A stretch of 64,000 bases of DNA from Bradyrhizobium sp. CCGB12. Its GTDB lineage: Bacteria; Pseudomonadota; Alphaproteobacteria; Rhizobiales; Xanthobacteraceae. The notes under the pieces were generated by a model. It did no database searches. It was not told the DNA's origin and saw only the letters and a list, made by a program, of their open reading frames with translations. This document shows positions 46,316 to 53,448 of the stretch, piece by piece. Positions within the stretch are counted from its first letter, which is position 1; each line of letters starts with the position of its first letter. Position numbers and translations under genes: made by a program. The stretch is taken from contig NZ_JANADO010000001.1 of assembly GCF_024199845.1 (NCBI RefSeq), positions 7,254,001 to 7,318,000 of the forward strand. The letters run 5' to 3'.

Positions 46316-48604
46316 GTGAGAGTTTACGATCGCGTTAGTGGGCCGAATGCCAGACACGCGCGCGTTGTGCGTGGCGCATTTCTATGGATCGTCGTCGTAT
46401 TTTTGCTGGAGAGCACTGCACTGCGTGCCAATGATGTGCCGCAGCGCGTGCTGGTCCTTCACTCATTCAACCAGACTTTTCCAGCCAACGCGATCATCTC
46501 GGAGGCTGTCCGCCAGCGGCTGCTCGATCGATCTCCGCGGTACATCGAAATCGAAGTCGAGTATCTCGACCTGGCACGACGCCCGGATGAGGCGCACGCT
46601 CAGCGCATGGCCAATTTCCTCCGCGAGAAATACGCCAATGTGCACATTGATTTGGCGGTGGTGATCGGCTTCTCAGGAATTCCTTTCATCCAAAAGTATC
46701 GAGACGTGGCCGGGCCGGGCGTCCCCATAGTATTTTCAGACATCACGCGCTCCACGTACGAACGCATGAAATTGCCGCCCGATATCACCGGGATGATCAG
46801 CGAGTTCTACCCGGAGAAGACCCTAGCACTCGCAGAAGGCCTTCAGCCCGAGGCGCGTCGGCTTGTGGTGATCGGAGGGAGCGACAGCCTTGACCGTCGC
46901 TGGCGGGAAGCGGCGCGCAAAGCCATTGAGGCTAGCAATTCGAAACTTGAGACGGTTTACTGGTTTGATCTCAGCTACGATGCGCTGCTGGCAGACGTAT
47001 CTCGGCTACCGAGCGATACGATCGTGATGCTTCTGACCTTCTTTGCGGACGGCGACGGCAAGCGCTTCGTTCCGAGGGATGTCGCCAATGCCGTTGCGAA
47101 AGCTTCCGCCGCGCCGGTCTATGGCTTCTTTGAAACCTATCTCGGTGCGGGAATCGTTGGAGCATACACTTATTCGTACGAAGCTCTTGGAGCTGCAGCC
47201 GCCGACATGGCTCTCGAGATTCTTTCGGGCGCTGACGTTAGCAAGGTTCCTCCGCGAGCCAATCCTTTGCCGACGTTCCGTGTCGACGCGAGAGCCTTGG
47301 ACCGGTGGGGGTTGAAGGAGCCCAACCTGCCGCCCAACAGCGTTGTCCTGTTCAAGGAACCCAGTGTTTGGGATCAGCATCGCAACCTGGTGCTGGCGAC
47401 GGCGGTCGTCGTCGGAATACAGTCATTGGTCGTCAGTGCGCTGCTGTTTCAACGGCGCAGGCGCAGGCAAGCCGAAATCTCGCTCAAGGAAAGCGAGGAG
47501 CGAATGACCTTCACCGCCGCTTCCGCGAATGTAGGGCTGTGGCAGTTCGATCGAGGGACCAATGAGCTATGGGCTACCGAACATTGTCGCGCGATGTTCG
47601 GGCTCGCCAGCGACGTGCCTCTCACGCGCGATACGTTTGTGAATGCAATCCACCCCGACGATCGCGGCGTGGCCGTCGACGCGATCCGGCAGATGAGGAA
47701 CGCCGGTGAATCCTCTGTGGTCCATGTTCGAATTGCCCTTCCCGACAACCGAGTACGCTGGGTGAGTATCCGGGCGCGCTCGCGCGCGAACCATCACGGG
47801 GCATCAAATCAGTATAGCGGGATCTTCGTCGATATCACCGAACAGAAAGCCGCCGAGTCCGAAGCCGAGTTGCAGCGACAGGAAGTAGCGCATCTGATGC
47901 GAGTGTCAGTTCTCGGCGAACTCTCCGGCGCTATCGCCCATGAAGTCAATCAGCCATTGACGGCAATTCTGTCGAACGCGCAGGCGGCGCTCTATTTGCT
48001 GGATCAGGAGACGCCTAATCTCGCCGAGATTCGCGACGCGTTGCAGGATATCGTGCGTGAGGACGATCGCGCCGGCGAAGTTGTGCATCGGCTCCGTAAC
48101 CTGCTCAAGAAGGGCGAGACCAGATCCGAGTTGGTCGACGTCAACGACTTGGTAGATTTAACCACCAGTCTGATTCGAAGCGAGTTGGTCAGCCGCCGCA
48201 TCACTGTCGAGACCAAGCTCGCGAGCGGTCTACCGGCGGTGTTGGGGGATTCCATACAGTTGCAGCAAGTGCTGCTCAATCTGATGATGAACGCGATGGA
48301 TGCGATGGCTTCGACGCCGTTGGCGCTGCGGCTGATCACCATCTCTACCCGCGCGACACCGGCAGGAACGATCGAGGTGTTGGTGAAAGACTATGGGCCC
48401 GGAATCAAACCGGCGCAAGGAGGCCGACTGTTCGAACCGTTCTTCACCACCAAGGATCACGGGCTCGGTCTCGGGTTGACGATCTGCTCGACCATTGTTG
48501 AAGCGCATGGCGGCAGGATTGCGCTATCAAACGACCCCGCCGATGGCGGCGCTATTGCCGGATTTTCGCTGCCCGTGCAGGAACTGTCGGTGGCTGCGCA
48601 ATGA
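46316..48604 (+). CDS. Sensor histidine kinase with ABC substrate-binding sensor domain
   Basis: A roughly 762-residue sensor kinase. After a signal or anchor segment, about 300 residues match the ABC substrate-binding (PF04392-like) fold, opening QRVLVLHSFNQTFPANAIIS. A membrane helix follows at about 356-378, then a PAS domain, and a histidine kinase core with H542 in GAIAHEVNQPL and an ATPase part with LMMNAMDAM and GLGLGLTI. This arrangement couples a periplasmic solute-binding module directly to phosphotransfer. The start is uncertain: a GTG at 46316 places the signal segment correctly; earlier in-frame codons from 46184 are possible. It overlaps the next gene by 4 bp. Confidence 0.85.
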   Translation: MRVYDRVSGPNARHARVVRGAFLWIVVVFLLESTALRANDVPQRVLVLHSFNQTFPANAIISEAVRQRLLDRSPRYIEIEVEYLDLARRPDEAHAQRMANFLREKYANVHIDLAVVIGFSGIPFIQKYRDVAGPGVPIVFSDITRSTYERMKLPPDITGMISEFYPEKTLALAEGLQPEARRLVVIGGSDSLDRRWREAARKAIEASNSKLETVYWFDLSYDALLADVSRLPSDTIVMLLTFFADGDGKRFVPRDVANAVAKASAAPVYGFFETYLGAGIVGAYTYSYEALGAAAADMALEILSGADVSKVPPRANPLPTFRVDARALDRWGLKEPNLPPNSVVLFKEPSVWDQHRNLVLATAVVVGIQSLVVSALLFQRRRRRQAEISLKESEERMTFTAASANVGLWQFDRGTNELWATEHCRAMFGLASDVPLTRDTFVNAIHPDDRGVAVDAIRQMRNAGESSVVHVRIALPDNRVRWVSIRARSRANHHGASNQYSGIFVDITEQKAAESEAELQRQEVAHLMRVSVLGELSGAIAHEVNQPLTAILSNAQAALYLLDQETPNLAEIRDALQDIVREDDRAGEVVHRLRNLLKKGETRSELVDVNDLVDLTTSLIRSELVSRRITVETKLASGLPAVLGDSIQLQQVLLNLMMNAMDAMASTPLALRLITISTRATPAGTIEVLVKDYGPGIKPAQGGRLFEPFFTTKDHGLGLGLTICSTIVEAHGGRIALSNDPADGGAIAGFSLPVQELSVAAQ

Positions 48605-49227
48605 CGAACACCAGGTTCACCGTCTTCCTAGTCGATGACGATGCCAGCGTGCTGACGGCATTGTCGCGGCTGTTGCGCACGCGCGGCTACGAGGTCCGGG
48701 CGTTCGCCTCGCCGCATGCTTTTCTCGCAGAACATGATGCGTCGATACCCGGTTGCGCCGTGTTCGACGTTTCGATGCCAGATCTCGATGGCCTGGAACT
48801 GCAACAGGAGCTGACTACAGGAGGTTCGCAGCGGCCCATTATTTTTCTCACCGGGAGGGGGGATATCCCGACGAGTGTCCGTGCCATGCGCGCCGGCGCG
48901 ATCGATTTTCTGACCAAGCCTGTTAGAGACGTGGACCTGCTGGCGGCCATTGCGCGCGCCGAAAAGGACGACGTCAGCACTCGCAACCGCAATGCCGAGC
49001 TGCAATCGATCAACGCCCGGCTCGCACTCCTGACGCCGCGCGAACGCGAAGTAATGACTCACGTCATCACCGGACGCCTCAACAAGCAAATCGCCGGCGA
49101 CTTGGGAACGGTGGAGAAGACGGTCAAGGTCCATCGTGGGCGGGTGATGGAGAAAATGGGCGTGCGCTCCGTCGCGGATCTCGTCCGGCTGGCTGAAAAA
49201 GCCGGCATTTCCGGCCACGGCAGGTAA
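48601..49227 (+). CDS. FixJ-family response regulator with LuxR-type output
   Basis: A 208-residue regulator. The receiver shows DDD at residues 12-14 (VDDDASVL), phospho-acceptor D56 (CAVFDVSMPD), and FLTKPVRD. The output is a FixJ-type helix-turn-helix near residues 140-205 with LTPREREVMTHVITGRLNKQIAGDLG and KVHRGRVMEKM. It overlaps the sensor kinase gene by 4 bp (ATGA), so the two form a translationally coupled pair. The target promoters are unknown; the 45458 palindrome is a candidate. Confidence 0.93.
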   Translation: MTNTRFTVFLVDDDASVLTALSRLLRTRGYEVRAFASPHAFLAEHDASIPGCAVFDVSMPDLDGLELQQELTTGGSQRPIIFLTGRGDIPTSVRAMRAGAIDFLTKPVRDVDLLAAIARAEKDDVSTRNRNAELQSINARLALLTPREREVMTHVITGRLNKQIAGDLGTVEKTVKVHRGRVMEKMGVRSVADLVRLAEKAGISGHGR

Positions 49228-49301
49228 AAAGGGGATGCGCGGTCTTGTTGGCCCTATGGCCAACTCGACAATCCGCCGCGACCACGCCGATAGTCCAGCG
49301 C

Positions 49302-49685
49302 ATGGCGCAAGCTTTGCCACGGATCGCAATTGTGGACGACGACCCATCGGTGCTGAAGGCATTGGCGAGGCTGCTAAGGGCGCGTGCGTTCGAAGCCAGC
49401 ACCTACACGTCCGCGCGCGAGTTTCTCGGTGCACTCCATGAGGGCCTGCCGGAGTGCCTGATTGTCGATTTGCAAATGCCGGACATGACCGGTCTCGAAC
49501 TTCAGCGGCATCTCACCAGCAGCGGGTTGCGAATTCCGACCATCGTGATCACCGCCCACAATGAAGCCGGGGCGCGCGAACGCTGTGAATCCGCAGGTGC
49601 CGCGGCATTTCTCTCAAAGCCGCTGCAGGATACCTCGCTGCTTGCAGCAATCGGAGCAGCAACGGGGCGCGCCATTCAAAACTAA
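49302..49685 (+). CDS. Second FixJ-like single-domain receiver
   Basis: A 127-residue receiver with VDDDPSVLKALARLL, phospho-acceptor D56 (LIVDLQMPDM) and FLSKPLQD. It resembles the receiver of the preceding regulator closely but has no output domain. An ATG at 49302 opens the conserved part; a TTG at 49245 gives a longer frame. It lies 74 bp downstream and probably belongs to the same operon, where it could compete for phosphate or bind another partner. Confidence 0.87.
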   Translation: MAQALPRIAIVDDDPSVLKALARLLRARAFEASTYTSAREFLGALHEGLPECLIVDLQMPDMTGLELQRHLTSSGLRIPTIVITAHNEAGARERCESAGAAAFLSKPLQDTSLLAAIGAATGRAIQN

Positions 49686-49762
49686 GACGGGTCGCGGTTC
49701 GCAGCATCCTGCTTTAGATGAGCAACGGCGAGCTGCCTGCTACTCCACTGCAATCGGGGCGA

Positions 49763-50494
49763 CTACTTTACCTCTTCCAGCACTTGGACCGGCACAGAAA
49801 CAACGTTGGGCATTCCCCACGCCGTCGAGAATCGTATTTCGCGAGATGCCAATTTCAAACTCTGGCTTAATACATTCGTAATGACGGCCGCGACGCGACC
49901 GTTGCAATCGACCACCGGTGCCCCCGAGGCTCCGTGATCAATGACAAGGCGGTTCTCCCCTTCGTACATTTCCAACAGGACCATGCCGGCGAGCTTCCCC
50001 TCCTCTCCGAACCGAACGAAGCGTCCTCCCACGGGACGAGAGCTGCCAGCCGGATAGGCGAGCGTCATGACCTGCTCCTCTGGCACGAGCGGTTCCTTTC
50101 GAATAGCGACGCTCCGCGCGTCGGAAGCGGCGCGTTGGAGTTCGATTACGGCCAGTTTTTCTGGCGTCCCTCCCACCCGGCGTTGGATGCGTGCACCGAT
50201 TAGCTCGCTGCCATCTCCGGCTGCGATCTCGAGCGGCTTCCACACCGTCGTGGAGAGTTTCATCGCTGTCGCGACGTGTTCGGCCGTGACCATAATGGTT
50301 GGAGAGAGGAACCAACCGGTTCCCTGGACGCCGATGATGCCCGGATGCGCATCGCGCTCCCTCTCATCGTAATTCTGCACAATACTGGCGGTTGAGCGTG
50401 CGAGCAGCGCGGGATCGACACATGCTGCATTGGCCCAAGTGCTTGCCAGCACACCGCAAAGAATAAGCAATCGACAAACGGTAGACCTATGCAT
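49763..50494 (-). CDS. Trypsin-like serine-protease fold, possibly non-catalytic
   Basis: A 243-residue secreted protein with a signal peptide (ending STWANAA). The chymotrypsin-fold His H73 is in VTAEHVA, and the serine S190 in DHGASGAPVVD matches the GxSG elbow. The usual Asp of xDLAxL is Lys (K113) in PEKLAVIEL, so the catalytic triad looks incomplete. It could still be a weak protease or a binding protein. It lies on the minus strand, convergent with the receiver genes and upstream of the Cys-repeat gene. Confidence 0.75.
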   Translation of the reverse strand: MHRSTVCRLLILCGVLASTWANAACVDPALLARSTASIVQNYDERERDAHPGIIGVQGTGWFLSPTIMVTAEHVATAMKLSTTVWKPLEIAAGDGSELIGARIQRRVGGTPEKLAVIELQRAASDARSVAIRKEPLVPEEQVMTLAYPAGSSRPVGGRFVRFGEEGKLAGMVLLEMYEGENRLVIDHGASGAPVVDCNGRVAAVITNVLSQSLKLASREIRFSTAWGMPNVVSVPVQVLEEVK

Positions 50495-50650
50495 CGCAGT
50501 GAAGCCCGCAGCCCGACCACAGGGGAAGGGGAAGGCGAACTCTGCAACTTGGCAATAGGACTCACCGGCTTATCCCGAGGCCTTTCTCCGGAACTCGGGA
50601 TTTTTCGCGCGCACTGTCACGCGTTTGTCACAGCGACTTGCGCCCTCATA

Positions 50651-50670
50651 CCTGGCGCCTTAGCGCCAGG
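50651..50670. other. Perfect hairpin spanning the stop codon of the Cys-repeat gene
   Basis: CCTGGCGC-CTTA-GCGCCAGG has 8-bp arms and a 4-base loop, and the TAA stop of the minus-strand gene lies in the loop. No T-run follows, so it may stabilise the transcript end rather than act as a classic terminator. Confidence 0.6.
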
Positions 50671-51001
50671 ATGCCGGTTCGCAAGGCGGTTGATTCCACG
50701 GACCTCCGGCATACTGGCCAACGTCTGGAGCCCGGACGCAGTGAACGATGCGGGAGGAGGGGACGACTGCGCCGTTCTTGTCGCGCCACGCCGCTCTGGC
50801 GCCTGAGCCCCGGGTTGCCGGTTCGCAAGGCGGTTGATTCCACGGACCTCCGGCATACTGGCCAACGTCTGGAGCCCGGATGCAGTGAACGACGCGGGAG
50901 GAATGGACGGCTGCGCCGCTTTTGTCGTACCACGCAGCCGTGGCCGGACTAGCGTACATGGCCGCGGCGGCGATCAATCCGACTGAAACGAGCTTGCTCA
51001 T
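50660..51001 (-). CDS. Secreted protein of two tandem Cys repeats
   Basis: A 113-residue exported protein. After a signal peptide (ending SPATAA) come two near-identical units of about 48 residues, each containing AWxDKxGAxVxSSRxVHCxR and ending GPWNQPPCEPA, each with two cysteines, two tryptophans and an invariant RAPDVGQYAGGP. At DNA level the unit is repeated with a 144-bp period (50672-50758 and 50816-50902, 2 mismatches in 87 bp), so the duplication is recent. I do not recognise the family. Function is unknown; it sits at the right end of the island. Confidence 0.78.
   Translation of the reverse strand: MSKLVSVGLIAAAAMYASPATAAWYDKSGAAVHSSRVVHCIRAPDVGQYAGGPWNQPPCEPATRGSGARAAWRDKNGAVVPSSRIVHCVRAPDVGQYAGGPWNQPPCEPASWR
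50672..50902. repeat. 144-bp-period tandem duplication inside the Cys-repeat gene
   Basis: Units 50672-50758 and 50816-50902 are 87 bp with 2 mismatches; the period of 144 bp equals 48 codons, so the reading frame and domain are kept. The flanking stretches are also similar but less so. Confidence 0.85.
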
Positions 51002-51034
51002 TTGCGCGTCTCCATATGCTGTCAGTGCGATTGA

Positions 51035-51379
51035 CTATTTACCGCAGACCAGTGGGAGTAAATTGGACCAAGGGGAAACGACGGTTTGTGCTTTCCAGCT
51101 CGTCCGCTGAGAGTCACAAGCAGACGTTCCAGACTTTTTCGCTGCATTCGTCCAGCGCACGGCGTCGAGGAAATAGGCGACGTCGTCATAGAGCGGAGGA
51201 ACGGACAGCCGGCCGTGCAGCTGTGAGGATTCAATTGATCGCGAAGCGACGATGGCGGTGATGGCAGCGGCGAGGATGACGAGACCCGAGATCCGCAACC
51301 ATGCTCGTCGATCTGTTGTCCCGGCCCCGTTGTCCTGACCCACCACTTGCCCCGTCACGCGCAGTTCTCGGCGGCGCAT
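51035..51379 (-). pseudogene. 5' fragment of the GT-C-like gene in the right island repeat
   Basis: Bases 51137-51379 repeat the first 81 codons of the gene at 39407-41095, then the match ends and the frame continues through unrelated sequence to a stop at 51035. The predicted 114-residue product would be a truncated, single-helix protein. It is best read as a relic carried by the island, not as a gene. Confidence 0.85.
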
Positions 51380-51456
51380 CGTAGTGGCACAAGCGCGAAG
51401 CGCAACGCGCAGGCAAGCCGGCTTCAGTGAATGGAGGTGCTGGTGCCGCAAGAGGG
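51137..51456. repeat. Right copy of 320-bp direct repeat flanking the island
   Basis: Same sequence as 40853-41172 (7 of 320 mismatches). Its end (51441-51456) is the true 3' end of the intact tRNA-Thr. At its left edge, homology begins within a TTTCGCTG stretch at 51137. Confidence 0.92.
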
Positions 51457-51516
51457 ATTCGAACCCCCGACCCCGTCATTACGAATGACGTGCTCTACCA
51501 ACTGAGCTATTGCGGC
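51441..51516 (-). tRNA. tRNA-Thr, anticodon CGT
   Basis: Reads on the minus strand as a complete cloverleaf: acceptor GCCGCAA with TTGCGGC, D arm GCTC-AGTTGGTA-GAGC, anticodon stem CGTCA/TGACG with loop TTCGTAA (anticodon CGT), variable loop GGGTC, T arm GGGGG-TTCGAAT-CCCTC (one G-T pair), CCA encoded. It reads ACG threonine codons. Its last 16 nt are repeated at 41157-41172. Confidence 0.95.
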
Positions 51517-51616
51517 GAACCCTGCCGGAGCCCGGGCGATGCCGGCCCCGATACGCGCGCCCCTGATATCGGGCATGGCCCGAATTGGCAAGGACAAGCG
51601 CGGCTCGAAATGCGCC

Positions 51617-53413
51617 TCACGCGCCCCACCGGGACCAGAATCCGCGCCAACCGCCAGCCTGGGCCTTTGGCGTGCCGATTTGTTCCGTAAATTCGTCGCT
51701 CGGGCCCTCGTCATCGATCCCGGGATCATCCGGCGCGCGGACGATGGGGATCACGGCGGGGATGGGGGCGGGCCCGGGTTTGCCGAGGTCGGCACGGGTC
51801 CGGAATACCGGCGTTGCCGCCGGTGGCGATGATTCGGCGGGCGCGGGCGCCGGATCAGCCGGCTCAGTGGGCGTGACCGTCGGCTCTTCCTTGGCAACTT
51901 CCTTGGGAGTTTCTTTGGGAACCTCCTCGGGAGCTTCCTTGGCAGCTTCCTTGGCCTCAGGGGGCGAATTGTCCTGGGCGGCCGGCACCGGGGTCGGGGC
52001 CGTCACCGGCGGTTCCACCGGACTTTCGCTTGGAGGCGCCATCACCCGTTTCGGCGGCGGGGCCGCCAGCATGGCTTCCTCGAAAGCCGAGGATTCGATC
52101 GTGGTGCCCCTGTCGGAAGGAAGGCTCGCGACCGGCGTCTGCCACTGGAAGGCATCGAGGCGGCCGGTGACGGGGGAGACCGGACGCCAGCGGTCGCTGA
52201 CATAGCCGTCGGCGGTCCAGGCCGGATCGTGGCGAGCGCGCACCGCGCGCAAGGTCCAGGCGCGGGCACGGCCGCCGTCGCCGTGCTCGGTGCGCTCGAT
52301 CTCGGCCATCAGCAGCGCGACGCGCTGGGTTGGATCGTTGACATAAGGCGCGAGCGCCGCGCGCGCGCGGGCGAACTCGGAGGCATCGATCGCCGCGCGG
52401 GCGATCGCGAACTGGCCCTCGTTATGACCGGGCTTGTCGGCAGAGATCTTGGCTGCAAGCGTCTCGACCCGCTGCAAGCGCTGCCGCGCGGAATCGCCGA
52501 GCTTCACATGCGCGTAGGCATCCGCGAGATCGGGATGCGGATTGGCGAGCCAGGCGGCCTCGACCAGCTTCATGGCGCGGCGCACCTGATGCGCCTCGCT
52601 CTCGAACTTTGCGGCGAGCACCGCGGCCGGCACCAGGGTCGGCGCGAGCTTGACCGCCTCCATCACGTTTTCGCGCGCGACGTCGCGATCCACGGTTTCC
52701 GATTCCAGCGCGCGCGCCGTGAGCAGGACGCCGCGCTGCCGGCGATAGGTCTGCTTGTCGATCAGGCCGGCGGACAGATTCGAATCGAGGATCGCAAGCG
52801 CGCCGCTCCAATCGCCGCGCGCGCAGCGGAAGCCGAGCACCGCATGCGAGGCCCAGGTCGAGGACGGCGACAGCTTGATGGCTTCCTCCGCGATCATCAC
52901 GGCGCCGACCGCATCGTCGGCGCGCTGCGCCTCGATGAACAGGCCGCGCAGACCGAGCAGGCGCGTGTCCTCGCGCTCGGCCATGACGCGGAAGACGCGC
53001 TGCGCCTCGTCGCGATTGCCTTCGAGCTGCGCCGACTGCGCGTGCAGCAGCAGCGCGAGCGGATCGTTCGACGCATGCCGCCGCGCGGCATCCGAATGCC
53101 GACGGGCGAGGGCAGTGTCGCCGTGACCGATCGCGAGCAGGCCTTGGGTGATGGCGTGGCGGCCGCGGGCGTGGCGCTTCTCATGACGACGGCGACGCAA
53201 GCGCCCCGGCGTGCGCCAGATCATGGTCAGGATGCTCCAGACCAGCACGGTCGCGGCTGCGAAGATGCCGAGCCCAAGCACGAACCCGGAAAAGGTCGTT
53301 GTGGCACGCAGGCCGCCCCAGGTCAGGACCAGATCGCCGGGCTGATCGGCAACCCAGGCTCCGCCGGCCGCCGCCAATGCGATCAGAATGAGGAAGAGGA
53401 CGATGCGAAGCAT
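51617..53413 (-). CDS. hemY: HemY-like haem biosynthesis protein with TPR repeats
   Basis: A 598-residue protein of the HemY family: two N-terminal membrane helices (residues 1-20 and about 40-65) followed by TPR-like helical repeats and a Pro/Glu-rich C-terminal stretch (PPVTAPTPVPAAQDNSPPE). HemY in this sense is a haem-pathway membrane protein of uncertain biochemical role, not the oxygen-dependent protoporphyrinogen oxidase also called HemY. It is followed by a mitofilin-like gene and hemD on the same strand, the typical alphaproteobacterial arrangement. The start at ATG 53411-53413 fits. Confidence 0.87.
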   Translation of the reverse strand: MLRIVLFLILIALAAAGGAWVADQPGDLVLTWGGLRATTTFSGFVLGLGIFAAATVLVWSILTMIWRTPGRLRRRRHEKRHARGRHAITQGLLAIGHGDTALARRHSDAARRHASNDPLALLLHAQSAQLEGNRDEAQRVFRVMAEREDTRLLGLRGLFIEAQRADDAVGAVMIAEEAIKLSPSSTWASHAVLGFRCARGDWSGALAILDSNLSAGLIDKQTYRRQRGVLLTARALESETVDRDVARENVMEAVKLAPTLVPAAVLAAKFESEAHQVRRAMKLVEAAWLANPHPDLADAYAHVKLGDSARQRLQRVETLAAKISADKPGHNEGQFAIARAAIDASEFARARAALAPYVNDPTQRVALLMAEIERTEHGDGGRARAWTLRAVRARHDPAWTADGYVSDRWRPVSPVTGRLDAFQWQTPVASLPSDRGTTIESSAFEEAMLAAPPPKRVMAPPSESPVEPPVTAPTPVPAAQDNSPPEAKEAAKEAPEEVPKETPKEVAKEEPTVTPTEPADPAPAPAESSPPAATPVFRTRADLGKPGPAPIPAVIPIVRAPDDPGIDDEGPSDEFTEQIGTPKAQAGGWRGFWSRWGA

Positions 53414-53448
53414 GACGGTCCCTATACGCGCCGATTGTTGCGCGAACC

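Larger units (their letters stand above)
41173..51456. mobile_element. Genomic island at tRNA-Thr (10,284 bp)
   Basis: The region between the two 320-bp repeats carries accessory genes only: an antiporter, a sulfatase and its activator, a small secreted protein, a sensor kinase, two response regulators, a protease-like protein and a Cys-repeat protein. Recombination between the repeats would excise exactly this length and restore the GT-C gene and tRNA-Thr side by side. No integrase, relaxase or transposase was found, so it is a relic or was mobilised by enzymes encoded elsewhere. Confidence 0.75.

Noticed and set aside
50672..50902. CRISPR-like array
   Set aside because: There are only two 87-bp units, they lie in frame inside a coding gene, and the spacing is coding sequence with a 144-bp period, so it is a gene-internal duplication.
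41173..51456. An integrase, transposase or conjugation gene in the island
   Set aside because: Every substantial reading frame was inspected; none has tyrosine-recombinase or DDE motifs. The island label rests on its repeats and tRNA junction alone.
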